The notes under the pieces were generated by a model. The model ran no database searches. It had not been told where the DNA came from and was given only the letters and a program-made list of their open reading frames with translations. From contig CP136064.1 in NCBI GenBank assembly GCA_032622095.1, positions 47,629,573-47,693,572 of the forward strand: a stretch of DNA of 64,000 nt. Direction: 5' to 3'. This document shows, in pieces, positions 1 to 11,600 of the stretch (within the stretch, counting starts at the first letter, position 1; each line of letters begins with the position of its first letter). A program made the translations under genes and the position numbers. This DNA comes from Siphonodentalium dalli. Lineage: Eukaryota; Mollusca; Scaphopoda; Gadilida; Siphonodentaliidae.

Positions 1-320
1 TAACATCCATGACAAATTTCATGAAGATCAGACAAACAGTACGGCCTGTAGCCCGTGCTAATGGATTTAATTTTGAAATCCAATATGGCCACTGGCGGCC
101 ATGTTTTTTTTCCGAATGACCCCAAAATTAAATATTCTGGTCTAAATGTTGATGTCAACAGCTATGACAAATTTCATAATGATCCGACGAAAGGTACGAC
201 CTGTAGCCTGCATTGTTGACGCCTTACGTACACACGTACACACGCACACACGTACACACGGACGACGGACGACAAAGCCATGGCAATAGCTCAAACTTTA
301 CAAAGTAAAGTTGAGCTAAT
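1..320 (-). repeat. Family A tandem-array element, 3' part, reverse orientation
   Basis: Degenerate monomers containing ATGGCCACTGGCGGCCATG and 'cctgtagcccgtgctaatgg' run in from outside the window. They end in an ACACACGTACAC microsatellite (about 222-263) and the reverse complement of the family head (ccatggcaatagctcaaac, then a TTTAC..GTAAA palindrome). The same family in forward orientation starts near 56352. The head, short-repeat tract and array layout resembles bivalve pearl-type elements. Confidence 0.7.
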
Positions 321-333
321 AACTGAAGTAAAA

Positions 334-430
334 TAGTGGACCGGACCGGAGAGTACCGGACCGGCGGCAAAAAGCGGTCCGGTCCAGACCGGACCGCGGA
401 CCGGACTGGTCCAAAGCGGTCCGGTCCGCA
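334..430. repeat. GGACCG-rich palindromic repeat
   Basis: A GC-rich island of repeated CCGGACC/GGTCCGG motifs in an AT-rich setting. The motifs occur in both orientations, so the block can fold on itself. It is like the motif-dense ends of some short hAT-type elements, but no ends or target duplication were identified. Confidence 0.5.
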
Positions 431-590
431 TCACTAAATTAAATTACCCTAAAGCGCAATTCAATTGTGCTTAAAGCAGCATTACCTACATCTATTCTAA
501 TTGAATTCCGCTAAAATGCAATAGCCATAACAAGTTTTCGCCCAATGAAGATCAAACGAGGTTCATAATCAGGTTTGGCCAGATAGTCAT

Positions 591-2154
591 CAGGGTTGAC
601 TGATTTTAGTCATTGATTTAAATCAGTGACTTAAAAAAAAAAAACTACACTCAGATTCAACAGTCCTCATTAACTCTTTCACTGCCACCTGCCACCACAG
701 ACATACCCCCCAGTGCCACGCACCCTGTACATATATCCACGTATTTCAGGTATATATGGGTAATACATTATATCTCAAGCAGTTTCTAATATAATTAGTT
801 GAAACTTCACATGTATATAGACATAGGTATATCCCGTCGATTGCCGCCGTGGACACGCCCACCAAGGTCACGTGACATTGGCGGCCATGTTGGATTAGTG
901 GCTATTTGCCGGTATATGTACAGTGTGTGTGGGTATGCATGGGTGTGTTGTTTGTTTTCCAATTTTCAACCCAATTGTACGATGTCCAACAGTAAGGTAC
1001 ACGGGAGTAACATATATGAACATACTTTGGACATAAAATAGGTCACGTGACCTTGGTGTCCATCTTGGATTTATGCAAGTTGCAACCTATTTGTAGCAAA
1101 ATGGGATACAATGACGCACTTTTTGAGTTCGTGCTTTTGTTGCTTGAATATTCCCTGATATGTACAATTCCAAATAGAGATATATATATATAACCATGCA
1201 TACCCACATGTATATATACCTGCAGGGGGACATATGACACTGCTTCGCCCCTTATAAGTCACGTGATCTTGACGGCCATCTTGAATTTCAGGAAAATTGG
1301 TTTTTACGATGATTTATGTGAATTATATGGGTCACGCGGGCGTACGCATGGTCAACTCACAAGCATAATTAATTTAGTTGCCTGTTGTCACCACTGGAAA
1401 ACGATACAATAGACAAGGGTTGTTCAAAACCAGTAAAGGTGTATTATAAGAAAACAACATTTGAAAATAATCCATTCTGGAAAGGAAAGTTTTGGCAAAT
1501 TGGGAATAGACTATAGCTTCTTCTGCCAAGACTGTGATATGCCATTGTGCGTTGTCCCTTGTTTTGAACTTTTCCATAGCATGAAGGATTTCCGAAAAGC
1601 ACGCGAGCAATATGACCTTCAATAACCTATTCGTACATATATTCAGTACACAAACTGTACATATACCGGCAAATAGCCACTAATCCAAGATGGCCACCTA
1701 TGTCACGTGACCTCGGTGGGCGTGTCCACGGCGGCATTCGACAGGATATACCTATGTCTATATACATGTGAAGTTTCAACTAATTATATTAGAAACTGCT
1801 TGAGATATAATGTATTACCCATATATACCTGAAATACATGGATATATGTACAGGATGCGTGGCACTGGGGTATATTCCGGCTCTGACTACTCCCATAACG
1901 TCAGAAATAGCATTCAGTTTTCAGCAAAATATAATAATTAATAATATAGTAATATAATTCTGATTAATCCAGCCATGAATATAATAAGCAACACCTTTTA
2001 GAACCTTCGTTTATCAAAGATATTGCACAATTACATATTTTCATAACAATACTGTTATAAAAAAAAAAATTAAAATTGATTTAAATAAAAAATATCTGAT
2101 TTAAATCAAATAAATTGATTTTTTTTATTTATTTAAAACAAATCACCAACCCTG
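591..2154. mobile_element. hAT-like non-autonomous element with 8-bp target duplication
   Basis: Starts CAGGGTTGACTGATTT and ends in the near reverse complement, ..AAATCACCAACCCTG. Both ends carry ATTTAAAT-rich subterminal repeats. It is flanked by a perfect 8-bp direct repeat ATAGTCAT (583-590 and 2155-2162), the size made by hAT transposases. No transposase is seen. A second element (707-1870) occupies most of the inside. Confidence 0.8.
707..1870. mobile_element. Long-TIR element nested in the 591-2154 element
   Basis: About 220-bp terminal inverted repeats: 707-930 reads as the reverse complement of 1649-1870, both beginning CCCCAGTGCCACGCA. The interior (931-1648) has no convincing gene; it repeats GGTCACGTGACC / GGCCATCTTGGAT-like motifs. 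The flanks are TA on each side. No transposase was recognised; the superfamily is unassigned. Confidence 0.75.
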
Positions 2155-2194
2155 ATAGTCATCCTGCAGACTATTCTATAAGAATTAAGGGGGT

Positions 2195-2330
2195 TTTCGC
2201 AATAATTGCGATTAAGTGCAACTGCTAACCCTAACCAACATAATGTCAAATTAATTGCGCTTTAATATGCACAATTGAATTGTGCTTAAGCACAATTGAA
2301 TTACATTTGTGTACAACTAATTGTGCTTAA
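2195..2330. repeat. CTTAAGCGCAATT-type low-complexity palindromic repeat
   Basis: Repeated short units such as gcttaagcacaattgaatt in both orientations. Similar tracts lie at 440-540, 5200-5310, 22060-22080, 22668-22690 and 25120-25440. They are TTAA-rich and host TTAA-flanked insertions at 2331 and 22080. Confidence 0.55.
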
Positions 2331-2905
2331 AGGGGTACTGTACGCCAAATGTTGTTGTTGGTTTCTATAGTCTCCGAGTCGGAGAATAAGGTAACAATTT
2401 TTTCATTATTTGAAAGTCTGTTGAGTACGAAGTAGTGTTACGGATGACAAATTTACCGGAATGCAAAAATACAAATTGTCGTAATTTTTGTACAGTTTTC
2501 AACCAAATGAATCAAATAAAAGTTATATTATAGGCATACTAGTCCCAAATAATCATTTAAGTTATTGTATCGTCGCTAGTCAGTGGTTGGCTTGAGTGTT
2601 CTCCCCGTATCATCATAATATTTTAAGCGATCGTGTGTGCGATCGGTTTAACAATCCAGTATCCTTCAATTAATTTATTTGATTACGGAAATTCGTAATT
2701 TTATTGACGCCATTTTATGGCTCCAGTCATAAATTCAATTTATATCAAATTATTAAAATTTAAATTATTAAATTTTAAGATAGCCTATTAACCTGAGCGT
2801 TTACAGAATACATCTTCGACTCAAATTACGTATGTTTCTATATATTATCGATATTAGATCGTTATTGTCACCGGAAATTTAATGAAAATGGCGTAGAGTA
2901 CCCCT
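2331..2905. mobile_element. TTAA-flanked element 'A' (copy 1)
   Basis: Ends are AGGGGTACTGTACGCCA and its inverse, flanked by TTAA at 2327-2330 and 2906-2909. A second nearly full copy is at 22080-22665 (also between TTAAs). TTAA target sites are the hallmark of piggyBac transposition. No transposase is encoded, so it would be a non-autonomous (MITE-like) copy. Confidence 0.8.
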
Positions 2906-2909
2906 TTAA

Positions 2910-3278
2910 CCCTTTACCCAACAAACCGGCCAAATAAAGATTCAACAGCCTAAAATATCTTCGGTCTGTCTCAATAGAACCATACAAATATGGATATCAT
3001 TGGAACCGACTCCTTGACCACATTGTGATAGTTACAGTTAGCCCTGTGCCAATGCATTCTCTTATATATGCGAGTCGACCATAGGTCGCCTCGCATATAT
3101 AAGAAAATGCATTGGCCTAAAAAAAACATTTTTACCATTTTTTCTTACATTCTTTAACAATTTTATAATTTTTAATGTGTTAAGCCAATGCATTCTCTTA
3201 TATATGCGAGGCGACCTATGGTCGACTCGCATATATAAGAGAATGCATTGGCACAGGGCCGTTCTGTTGGGTAAAGGG
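2910..3278. mobile_element. TTAA-flanked hairpin element (CCCTTTACCCAACA ends)
   Basis: Outer ends CCCTTTACCCAACA / TGTTGGGTAAAGGG lie between TTAA at 2906-2909 and 3279-3282; the left TTAA is shared with the neighbouring element 2331-2905. It contains two 69-bp hairpins (3048-3116 and 3184-3252) in opposite orientation around an AT-rich spacer. A related element is at 9526-9915. Confidence 0.8.
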
Positions 3279-3781
3279 TTAAGAGGATACAACTCGTCCA
3301 CAGGTTATAATGGTATTTATAAAACAAGTCCAGTATATTAGGTCTGGACCGAGCCTTTGGACGAGTAAATTCATCTATAAACTGGGGACGAGTTGTAGAT
3401 TATATTTAATACATGATCCAAAACCTCGATAAAACATACATGAAACTCACATCGGCTTCTGTAAGACCTGTGATGACGTTTCATGTTACTATGCCTTGTT
3501 TGCCAGTGTAAATAAATAGTCCCAGATAAATAGATGCTTTGACGTATTAATTAATGGCATATATTTAATGAAATAACTTTTCAATCTTTTCATTCATTAG
3601 AGTGTGTAATTGGAAACATATTGGAAGCCATATGATTTTGAGACGTAGAGCACGGAATGTAAACAGACGACAAACCGGAAGTCAAAGGCCACCTGGCACT
3701 ATTTCATGTTATGCAACAAACGTTTCATATCACAATTTATAGAATGGGTTTTTTGAAAGGAATACGGATATGATCATGTAA

Positions 3782-4285
3782 TAGATCATGCCATGAATCT
3801 CTACTCTGGCTATCGCCCGTACCGATCATATTCCAACAGTACAAAACCTGGGAATTTTTTTAAGTTTTGACAGGGAACCTTATAAAGTCCAATATATGTC
3901 TTAGTTATTTTCTGGTCCTTGATATTAAATGTACTTCGCCTTAGGTGAAGATCCCAAATAAAAATTGCAAGCTTTTCTATGACTTTTGTGAGCCGATATC
4001 GCAATCAATATTGAATGAAACACCCAGGAAAATTCCATAATTGTAAGCGACGCAGAGCCAAATCGCTCACAAAGTCACTTAAAATGTGAAATTTCGAGTT
4101 GGGACCTTCACCTACAGTGAAGTACATTACTAAGGAACAGATAATAACTACCGCGGTAAGAAATATATTCCCCGTATTATTTTTTCAATTTTATATAGTT
4201 CCCTGTCAAAACTTCAAAAAGTTCCCATGTTTTGTACTGGTGGAATATGAATTATGAACTCAGGAGAGATTCATGGCATGATCTT
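3782..4285. mobile_element. TAGATCATG-TIR element (copy 1)
   Basis: Terminal inverted repeats start TAGATCATGCCATGAATCTC and extend inward through GGCTA..CCGTA and a 'tacaaaacctgggaa' segment. A second copy at 26041-26516 has a clean 9-bp target duplication. Flanks here (gatcatgtaa / gatcatgatgtaa) look like a decayed duplication. No gene inside. Confidence 0.7.
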
Positions 4286-6017
4286 GATCATGATGTAATA
4301 AATGTGAAAATGGCCTGCAATGCACTAACGTGAGTGAGCGATTAATAACAGCACCATTACAGCAGTTAGCGACGACTCCTATCGGATCTAACTGTCTAAC
4401 AGAACACTAAAATTTCATTTCAAATAAAATTTAATGTGAAGTGGCAGCGCTTTGTCGAAGGGGTCTGCCTATCGGGGTCGAAGTAATAATCATAATGCCT
4501 GATTCAATCATGATTTAGAATTTAGATGACATCTGTAGCTTGTTTTTAATGTGCATTTTCCATGTTTTATCATGTTGCATAAAACTTACCATTTAGAGAG
4601 TATAATATATATCTTAGTTCAGCTAGGATAGTTGATTTGAGCTATTGAGTATTGTAGCTGAATTTTGACATTTCCCTGACCTGAATCTGCCAGTGAGCAC
4701 TTTCTAATTTAGTAAATTTCTACTTTTGCTCTTTTCAAATTCCAGTGGATACTAGCGGCCGCCTCTCGTAGTCTCGGTTGTCAAATCCGCGTTGGTATCT
4801 TCTAATGATGATATCAAAGGCAGTAATCTACCCACGGTTCCAATTATTTAATAGCAAGACGTTTATTTCTTGAAATATATCGTGACCTAGATATCCTGCT
4901 TTATGCTTTCTTCCGATAACCGGATGTGATCGAAATCGAAAGTTGATAAAAGTTTTTTTTCGTACTTCAATATTTCATACCGATAGTGCAAAATGAAGAA
5001 GACACCTTATAATAATAATACAAAGTGTACTGAACAAAAGATTTTATGTTTTGACTCAGAAGATTTCAAGTTGGATAAGCATTGTGTAAACTCAGGTATC
5101 GAGATATTAAATATTAAAAACAAATTGTTTTCTGAAATATCTGTTCTTTGCTCAGTAATTTTATGGGAGGGCTTTTTCACATTTATTAAATATTAATTGG
5201 CCTTAAGCATAATTAATATCGCTTAAGCAAAATTGACTAAATGCAAATCATTTAACATTATGAGGGCAATCTGTAATTTCAATAATGCTTTATTGCAATT
5301 GAATTGTGTAATTACCGGTACGTGTATTGTCTATTGAGCATTAAATGACTTGATTAGACGAACACTCCAGCCTGTAGCCTGTGCTAATGGATTAAATTTT
5401 GAAATCCAAGATGGCCACTGATGGTCATATTTTTTTGCTGAATGACCCCAAAATTACTCGTTCCCATCTACATGTCAATGAATGTTAACATCCATGACAA
5501 ATTTCACGATAAGCCAACCAAAGATATGACCTGTATACCATGCCAAAGGATTTAATCATGCAAAGAGTAAAATCCAAGATGGCTGCCAGCAGCCATGTTT
5601 TTAATACTTGGTCAAGAAATTCCAATTTAAGATTACAATGATAATGTATCAAATTCTACCAACAACAGGCATCAAGATAAACACCTCACTGTTGACCCTT
5701 TAGTATCAATTATACAACAGAGCTGTCAACAAATCACAGGCATTGTTTATGTTAAAGGCTGGCATCTCTATGAAACCAATAACATTTATAATGACCTCAG
5801 ACCATCTGTAGAGTGATGTTCTAGACTACTGTTAACAGCATGTGATGTGTATTGTTGAAACTTTTTTTTAAATTAGATACCATAGCTTTCTTTATCTGCA
5901 CATCAGGAAATAATATAGCCATATTAATAGCTAAGTAGTCCAAAGGCATGGGATGGAATTGGTGAATTGGATTTAATGTCGCTCCAAACAAATTTACACA
6001 TAACACAATATTTTGGA
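4286..6017. other. Intergenic DNA with scattered repeat fragments
   Basis: No gene recognised. It holds a TTAAGC-type repeat (5200-5310) and a family A fragment (about 5360-5640, with 'aagatggccactg' monomers). The open frame at 4993-5196 runs into a repeated segment (gggctttttcacatttatta, also near 45910 in variant form) and is not supported. Confidence 0.4.
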
Positions 6018-6610
6018 CTGATTTAAACCAAATTTGGTGTGCTGACTTGGGGTACCCTTGGTGGAGTTATAATGGTGTTAGTTTTTCAAATTTTGTTAAC
6101 TTAAAAAATAAATAAATATTATTTAAAAAAAAACAAAAAAACTTAATTAATTTTTTTTTTTTTTTTTTTTTTGATAAATTGAGCAAGGAATTAAATCAAA
6201 TTTTTTTTAAGAGTGAATATATTTTCGAAAAAGGGCTATAACTCAGTTAAAAATAGTCGGATCAAACCCATATTCGAACTTGATCTGTATTTTGGGCTGA
6301 GAAATTCATATACAAAATTTGGTTACGATCAGATAGAAAATGTTTGAGTTATCCCACCATGCGTAAAGTGTCTATGGACAGACAGACGACAGACGAACGA
6401 CGAGTGGTCAATTCGGACATCGACACTATGTTTACCATACTATGGTATGGGTAAACATAAAAATGGGCACACCGAACCTAAATTTGAACTTGATCTGTAT
6501 TTTCAGGAGTAATCCATATGCCAAATTTGAAATCAAACAGATAACTATAACTAAAGCTATCACCTGGAAACCAAAATAATAATAGTGCCCTAAAAAAATT
6601 TTGGGGGGGG
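6018..6610 (+). repeat. Degenerate array: 'accaaatttggtgtg' and 'ggatcaaacccatattcg' units
   Basis: Begins gatttaaaccaaatttggtg (related copies near 36124, 37759 and 63280), passes through a poly-T run (6153-6173), then monomers with 'aagggctataactcagtt' and 'cgaacttgatctgtatttt'. A CAGACAGACGACAGACG tract is included. Looks like fragments of a pearl-type element. Confidence 0.5.
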
Positions 6611-6644
6611 GGATGACAGGGGATGGGACAATTAAGCCACCATG

Positions 6645-6950
6645 GTTTCATCAAATCAGGTGTTTTTCATCAGGTCTTTTGTCTTTGGCGGGACAGCAAT
6701 TTGGAAAATATGGGTCTTCAGGGCCGATTTAAATTCAGTATTATCTACTGTAGTTTTGAGAGAAATTGGTAGTTGGTTCAGAGAGACAGTCCAGCTACAG
6801 AAAATGCCCAATTGCTGCATGTTTGTAGGTCACCAGGGTTCAGTACAAGATTGCATGCATTTCCAGAGGTCAAAGTGATGCCTGACGGTTAGCCAATGCA
6901 GACTTTCAAGAATTCGGAAAATGTGATCAAATTTCTTTGTACGTGTAATC
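6645..6950 (-). pseudogene. Non-LTR retrotransposon (LINE) reverse transcriptase C-terminal remnant
   Basis: Read on the minus strand, a broken frame gives ILESLHWLTVRHHFD, a stop, then LNQLPISLKTTVDNTEFK and SALKTHIFQIA. This is the familiar end of many LINE ORF2 proteins (ILxxLHWLPVRxRIDFK ... LWNxLPxSLR ... FKxxLKTHLF). At least one in-frame stop separates the parts, so it is dead. Clade (CR1/Jockey-like or other) cannot be settled from this piece. The plus-strand open frame over it is a shadow. Confidence 0.75.
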
Positions 6951-6982
6951 AAGTCTTACTATCTCTCTGGATCTTCCTCCCT

Positions 6983-7058
6983 AAATTTATGTAGAAACTT
7001 CAATAGTTGTATACAGATTTAAATTTATGTAGAAACTTCAATAGTTGTATACAGATTT
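6983..7058. repeat. 38-bp perfect tandem duplication
   Basis: Unit beginning aaatttatgtagaaacttca occurs twice, head to tail (6983-7020 and 7021-7058), apparently without mismatch. Confidence 0.9.
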
Positions 7059-7150
7059 AACCCTCTCATGTGCCCTAACATTCAGTTAATTTATTTGAGA
7101 GAAGCATATGGGAAAGTTTTAAGTTCTCTTCTTCAACTTCTTTTCACCAG

Positions 7151-7329
7151 CTGTCCCATTTGAAATAATATCATTCCTAATCAACCAAGGTGCCTTCACA
7201 ACAAATATGAGATTAATCAGTCTGGAGACTTCATATCAGACATCTTTTGAGGAACAAGAGTTTGGTCTAACAGATCTGCCCCCAGGCTGTTTGGATGACT
7301 TCTTTCAACAAATCATATATCAAATATAA
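7151..7329 (+). CDS. Terminal coding exon of an unrecognised gene
   Basis: A strong acceptor (ttcttcaacttcttttcaccag, ending 7150) precedes an open frame that starts with two bases of a split codon. It encodes 58 residues, beginning VPFEIISFLINQGAFTTNMR and ending GCLDDFFQQIIYQI, then TAA at 7327-7329. The composition (mixed hydrophobic and acidic, a DLPPGC turn, no low complexity) looks like real protein, unlike the repeat-derived frames around it. I do not recognise the family. The preceding exon must end in phase 1 and was not found in 1-7150, so it is either in an unrecognised stretch or left of the window. A retrocopy fragment or chance frame is the alternative. Confidence 0.5.
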
Positions 7330-7404
7330 GCCCATTAGACCGAAAGGTTTAAGAGAAGATGTGGTTCAGTGGTCTATAGTTCCGTAATGTGGTCCATATT
7401 ATGG

Positions 7405-7760
7405 CAGGCCTGGAAATCTGAGGAGGGCTATTTGATAGCCCTCCTACAGCCCTCGCAAAATTGACTCCAGGAGGGCTATTTTCAGCCCCCCTAAAGCTGG
7501 TAAAAACTCGCCAACATGAAATTCACTTTGTGAAACTGTAACCTGTTAGGACATATAACAAAAACTTTCTGCTAATCTCTGACATCTTCTGGTATGTTCT
7601 CAGCAACAAAGAACCAGGCTGTGTTCAATGCCACTAGAAATATCCACTGCACAGATTAAACATGAATTCAAGAGAAGAGAGGAAGTCTAGGTGGGCTATT
7701 ATCCCTTCTAATGCAACCCAAGAGGGCTATTTTCAGCCCTCCTGCAATTAACTGCCAGGC
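7405..7760. mobile_element. Short TIR element with AGGAGGGCTATTT subterminal palindromes
   Basis: Ends GGCAGGCCTGGAAAT... and ...CTGCCAGGCCCGAG are inverted. Inside are repeated GGAGGGCTATTTTCAGCCCTCC-type palindromes. A further GAGGAGGGCTATAGCCCTCC copy sits at 7803-7822. hAT-like in style; no clear target duplication read. Confidence 0.5.
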
Positions 7761-7821
7761 CCGAGTATTAACTCAGGTAAAATATCAAAACTGTAAAAGT
7801 TGAGGAGGGCTATAGCCCTCC

Positions 7822-7928
7822 GAGAGCTTTCCGATGAATGGCAACAAGCCATATTTCCAACTAAATCCTGAAAAGTTATCCATAATTCTGCTGTGGTTAA
7901 GAGGTCGATTAATTAGAGCATTACTGTA
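7822..7928 (+). repeat. Single arm of a palindromic MITE (AGAGCTTTCCGATGAATGG)
   Basis: About 107 bp matching one arm of the complete palindrome at 30414-30629, ending ..GAGCATTACTGTA. Other single-arm or internally deleted copies are at 8727-8880 and 10650-10756, both in MRPL50 introns. Confidence 0.75.
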
Positions 7929-8322
7929 TATGCAACAAATGAATGAATCTAACTATGAATGATGCAAACAGTATGGTAATTATAATTAAAATGATTAAAT
8001 GGCTGGAGTATATAAATTCATTTTCAATATAATTAATATGTTTTTTGCATTGTTCATAGAGCACATGAGTGTAATTTGTACTAATCCATGGCTCAAATAC
8101 ATTCATTTGTTTCATATATTTTGTTGAATATAAAAGGAGATGGTCCCATATATGGTCAGTTTCAGTGTACTACCCCTTTAAAACAAATATATTATGGATG
8201 GATATCCTTTCCCCTTCCTTCATTGGTTGTACCCACATCAATGGATATTAGAGAACTCAGTTTAAGTGGTATGAGTAAGCTTGTAATTTCACATGGGAAG
8301 CTACAAATACATGTAACATTAC

Positions 8323-8328
8323 TTTATT
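8323..8328 (-). terminator. Candidate polyadenylation signal of MRPL50
   Basis: AATAAA on the minus strand begins at the first base after AA of the stop codon (TAAATAAAG), so the stop and the poly(A) signal overlap. This would give a very short 3' UTR. Confidence 0.45.
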
Positions 8329-8630
8329 TAGTTGTCTTCATCAGGATCATATCCTTTGTATTTTCTTCTATATTTTATACTTGATACTACAGTGGAACTG
8401 CTTGGGAAAGCAGTTTTGCCACCAAATAGTGTGTCCTCTGAACTAAACCTCACAGGATCCAACTGGATGTGCAGGTTTTTAGGCAAATCTAGTTTCTCGA
8501 GGTCCTCATAAGAGCTAGTGTCACGAACACCTTTCTGGAAGAATTCAACCAAATCAGCCACTGTTTTCATGTGATGTAGATCCATGTTTGGGATATCATG
8601 ATCAAATTCTGTCATCAGTCTTGTAAGTAG
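8328..8630 (-). CDS. MRPL50: MRPL50 exon 4 (last exon)
   Basis: Acceptor TTTGTAG ends at 8631; the exon begins LLTRLMTEFDHD, directly continuing exon 3 (..LKFN), exactly where vertebrate mL50 reads LKFNLLAHL. Encodes residues 123-222 and ends in TAA at 8330-8328. The usual ATG-based frame starting at 8615 misses its first five codons. Confidence 0.9.
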   Translation of the reverse strand, partial: LLTRLMTEFDHDIPNMDLHHMKTVADLVEFFQKGVRDTSSYEDLEKLDLPKNLHIQLDPVRFSSEDTLFGGKTAFPSSSTVVSSIKYRRKYKGYDPDEDN

Positions 8631-11600
8631 CTACAAATAAAAAAAAATTAATACATAACATTCTTCATAAAATTATATATTCATTATAAAACTGTACACT
8701 CTAGATGAACATCAAGCAAATATTCCTACCATAATTCCCTAAATAATCGACTCCTTAAAGACCTTAACCACAGAGAGCTTTCTGATGAATGGCAACAAGC
8801 CATATGTCCGACTAAATCCTGAAAAATTACCCATAATTCTGCTGTGGTTAAGGAGTCGATTATTAAGGGCATTACTGTATTGAGTCCTCATATTAACACC
8901 GGTAAGTTGATTTCATGAAGGCATAAATCTTATATGGTGTGCCGGAGATATCCATAGTGTGTGCTCTTACTTGGGTTTGATATAAACCATTACAATCTTA
9001 CTACATGTAAACTAATATCTTAAAAGGTTCAAATGTCAGTGTTCAGAAACATAATTATAACATTTTGACTTTCACAAAAACTCCTGTGTTTACAGAAGTG
9101 ACCAAATGCATTAACCCTTTGAGTGCCAGGTCGATTTTTGTATCAACCCATATACCGTGTGCCAATGCATTCTCTTATATATGCGAGTCGACCATAGGTC
9201 GCCTCGCATATATAAGAGAATGCATTGGCCTAACATTTTTTTTTTTTTTTACAATTTTAATAATTTATTCTTATATTCTTTAACAGACTTATTTTGTAGG
9301 TTTAGGACCGATGAGATCGGCCCCTGGCACTCAAAGGGTTAAAGAAGTATCATGAATGAATGGCTGAGTTGCCCAGTTTATGCCCGTTGTTTATATCCTG
9401 GCATGTCAATTTAATTAACTAAGACACTATTTGCCTATTTAATTGACTTTTTGGCGCTTATTAATAGGCAACAGCCCATACAGATGTCTCTCCATGGAAA
9501 AAAACCCTGTTTCTTCAGGTCTTAACCCTTTACCCAACAGAACGGCCCTGTGCCAATGCATTCTCTTATATAAGCGAGTCGACCATAGGTCGCCTCGCAT
9601 ATATAAGAGAATGCATTGGCTTAACACCTATTAAAAATGATAAAATTGTCAAAGAATGTAGCAAAATATTATAATTTTTATTTTAGGCCAATGCATTCTC
9701 TTATATATGCGAGGCGACCTATGGTTGACTCGCATATATAAGAGAATGCATTGGCACAGGGCATAACCATCACAATGTGGTCAACCATCACAATGTGGTC
9801 AATGAACCGGTTCCAATGATATCCATATTTGTATGGTGATATTGAGACAGACCGAATATATTTTAGGCTGTTGAATCTTTATTTGGGCGTTTTTGGCCGG
9901 TTTGTTGGGTAAAGGTTAAAGGTACTGTTGGCCTTGGCGGTGGGTATCCTGTGAAAATATTTCCACCCGTCAAAAACCGCCACAAACAGAAAGAACATCA
10001 AAATGTAGACAGACTTTGTCCGTATACAAATAAGAAATATCGCATAAACAGTATGTTATTGTCAAATGTTTGACCATTGTTATGTAAAGAAAAGCATAAA
10101 AAGTTACTTTTCTGGTGTTTGTTTATATTATGATGGTAAACATAAAGAGCGTTCTTTGTTGGTGAATTCCTGATATGGAACTAATAAAGAGCGTTTATGC
10201 CATTTGTATGTGATTAGCCAGTAGCATTGTACTGTCTTCTGTAACACAATCAGGCTCTTGCTTAGGTAAAATATAGTAGGTCTTTATGATAACATGCTGT
10301 TTACGCGATGGTCATGGTATATATGAACGAAAATGTATGCGTTTTAATGTGTTTTTCTGTTTACGGTGATTACAACAAATATGAATATTTTCGACAACTA
10401 AGGCCTCCCGTGCCTTTAAGCAGGTTTTCCTTGTCTTCCATAAACAAAGAAGATGCAAATGTGTTGAATGTCAAATGTCATTTTCTGCAGAGGTAAAGAA
10501 CTATTTTCATGCACCACTTTGAAAACAAGGTTCAATATCTTTTCCCTATATTGCACATAGCTTTTGATTACTCAATTATACCATAATTAGCTAATTGTAT
10601 CACACATATTTGTGTGCCACCCAATTAGCTATTATCTATTACACTCACTGAGAGCTTTCTGATGAATGGCAACAAGCCATATTTCCGACTAAATCCTGAA
10701 AAGTTACCCATAATTCTGCTGTGGTTAAGGAGTCGATTATTTAGAGCATTACTGTAGGTCGCAATGTAAAATTTATGTATGTCATACATTGAATTTGAGA
10801 GTCCGATCCTCTAAAGACACTGTTTCCCATCCATCTTCTTTTCCAACTAGATGAACTGTGGCTCTTTTTATTGCGTCTGTAACATTGTCTGGTGGTTTGT
10901 ATCCTTTGGCTGTCTGGATTCCTCTGTAAGTCAAAATATCAATTAAAGTTATGTGGAATATTCTACTGGGGAAATCAAATAGAAATACAGAATAATCTTG
11001 CTAAAAATAAGGTATCTGGTTTCCCTCAAAATGGGGCACACCATAGACCCACCATGGCTGTGAGAAAATTTACAAATTTGACATCAAATGAAGCAATCTA
11101 TTCTCTTATTGTGGCTCAATTCCTGCTTCAAGAAGCCTTAAAATTACTTTCTTTCTGATCAAATGAGAAATTTATGAAGTTTCACATTTATATTCATATA
11201 TATGAAGTCTCTATCTGCACTAATTTGGGCACAATTCCATATTATGGGCACACCATTTTCCATCTTGAATTTAAGAGAATTTAGATGGGAGATGTGCTGG
11301 TTCAGCATTAAAGATCCTGTGCCAGTGCATTCGCTTATATATGCTAGTCTCCCATAGGTTGCCTCGCATATAAGAGAAATGCACTGGCTTACATGGTCAA
11401 GGTAATTATACAATGTAGTTAAGCCAATATATTCTTATATATACGAGACCCCTATGGGAGACTCAGATATATAAGGTAATGCATTAAATTGAAAGTTCCA
11501 ATCATGGAGGGGTAAAAGGCCTGTCAAAATAGCTATTTTCACACCCAAATTTACAGCTCATTCTTAATATCTTAAATTATATTCAATGTCTCTCATTTGT

